A stretch of 6,449 nt of DNA from Bacteroidales bacterium (lineage in GTDB: Bacteria; Bacteroidota; Bacteroidia; Bacteroidales; Paludibacteraceae): contig CAAFXN010000015.1 in the NCBI GenBank assembly GCA_900766775.1, positions 1-6,449 of the forward strand, given 5' to 3'. The notes under the pieces were generated by a model that was not told where the DNA came from, ran no database searches, and saw only the letters and a program-made list of their open reading frames with translations. Below are positions 6,162 through 6,449 of the stretch, in pieces. How positions within the stretch are numbered: the first letter of the stretch is position 1; every line of letters begins with the position of its first letter. The position numbers were made by a program, and so were the translations under genes.

Positions 6162-6235
6162 CACTCGGTTTTGATAAGGCGCCATTCATCAGACCAGGTA
6201 TCAACATGTTTCACTATTAAAAAATGTACAAAAGA

Positions 6236-6449
6236 ATGAAAAAATCAATTTCGGTACTGTTTAGTGCCATCGCTTTAAGTCTTGCGATTTTAACTATGTC
6301 TTGTTCTCGGAATGAAAGTCCTATTGCAGATGATACCCAAGAGTGGGTACAACTGAATATGGCTATTGATTCTTTGACAGAGGTCTACACTTCTTCTATG
6401 AGTTATAAACCGGCAGCAGATACCATAAATAACGAAAAAGAAGATCGGA
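6236..6449 (+). CDS. Lipoprotein of unknown function, truncated by the window edge
   Basis: The frame is open from the ATG at 6236 to the end of the window, 71 codons with no stop. The first residues are MKKSISVLFS, followed by a hydrophobic core (about 7-19) and TMS-C23, a plausible though not ideal Bacteroidota lipobox. After the cysteine the chain is polar (SRNESPIADD, then WVQLNMAIDSLTEVYTSSM). A good signal sequence, a strong promoter upstream and A-rich pre-start sequence support a real gene. An in-frame ATG at 6224 would add MYKR. MKKS is preferred because it gives a standard n-region. I do not recognise the family. The codon choice is more AT-rich than in the genes to the left. The adjacent HTH regulator could control it, but that is only positional inference. 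Confidence 0.75.
   Translation, partial: MKKSISVLFSAIALSLAILTMSCSRNESPIADDTQEWVQLNMAIDSLTEVYTSSMSYKPAADTINNEKEDR

Noticed and set aside
1..6449. Mobile element, tRNA or rRNA genes
   Set aside because: No transposase, integrase, terminal inverted repeats, target duplications, tRNA-like cloverleaf or rRNA sequence was recognised on either strand.

Overview
The window looks like Bacteroidota DNA, most likely order Bacteroidales. Three promoters carry the Bacteroidota-type -7 box TAnnTTTG with a TTG/TTTG about 20 bp upstream. Shine-Dalgarno sequences are absent and A-rich sequence precedes the starts. The proteins are also typical: a eukaryote-like glycogen branching enzyme, a TlpA-type thioredoxin lipoprotein, and a membrane-anchored TPR/LuxR-like regulator. 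Genus cannot be assigned from this sequence.

Layout: at the left edge a minus-strand promoter fires leftward into a hairpin-bearing leader whose gene lies outside the window. Back to back with it is the promoter of glgB (261-2297, +). A GC-rich hairpin follows glgB, then a thioredoxin-fold lipoprotein (2402-3160, +). The next intergenic region (about 3147-3280) is unusual. It is built of 7-bp units, purine-rich on the left and complementary pyrimidine-rich on the right, and it reaches into the last codons of the thioredoxin gene. It ends 4 bp before the apparent TTG start of a ClC-family anion channel/transporter with two CBS domains (3285-5054, +). A lipobox/TPR-like/TM/HTH regulator (5026-6024, +) follows with overlap or near-overlap, so ClC and regulator are probably co-transcribed. 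After it come a small hairpin, a 19-bp perfect dyad and a third strong promoter driving a lipoprotein gene that runs off the right edge (from 6236, +).

Functionally, glgB is glycogen metabolism and stands apart. The thioredoxin lipoprotein, ClC protein, signalling regulator and terminal lipoprotein are all envelope functions, but nothing here proves they form one pathway. No complete new defence system, mobile element, CRISPR array, tRNA or rRNA was seen. The most interesting material is non-coding: a 19-bp promoter core shared exactly by the two edge promoters (16 bp of it near-exactly by glgB), the conserved-looking leader at the left edge, the heptad array, and the dyad next to the regulator gene.
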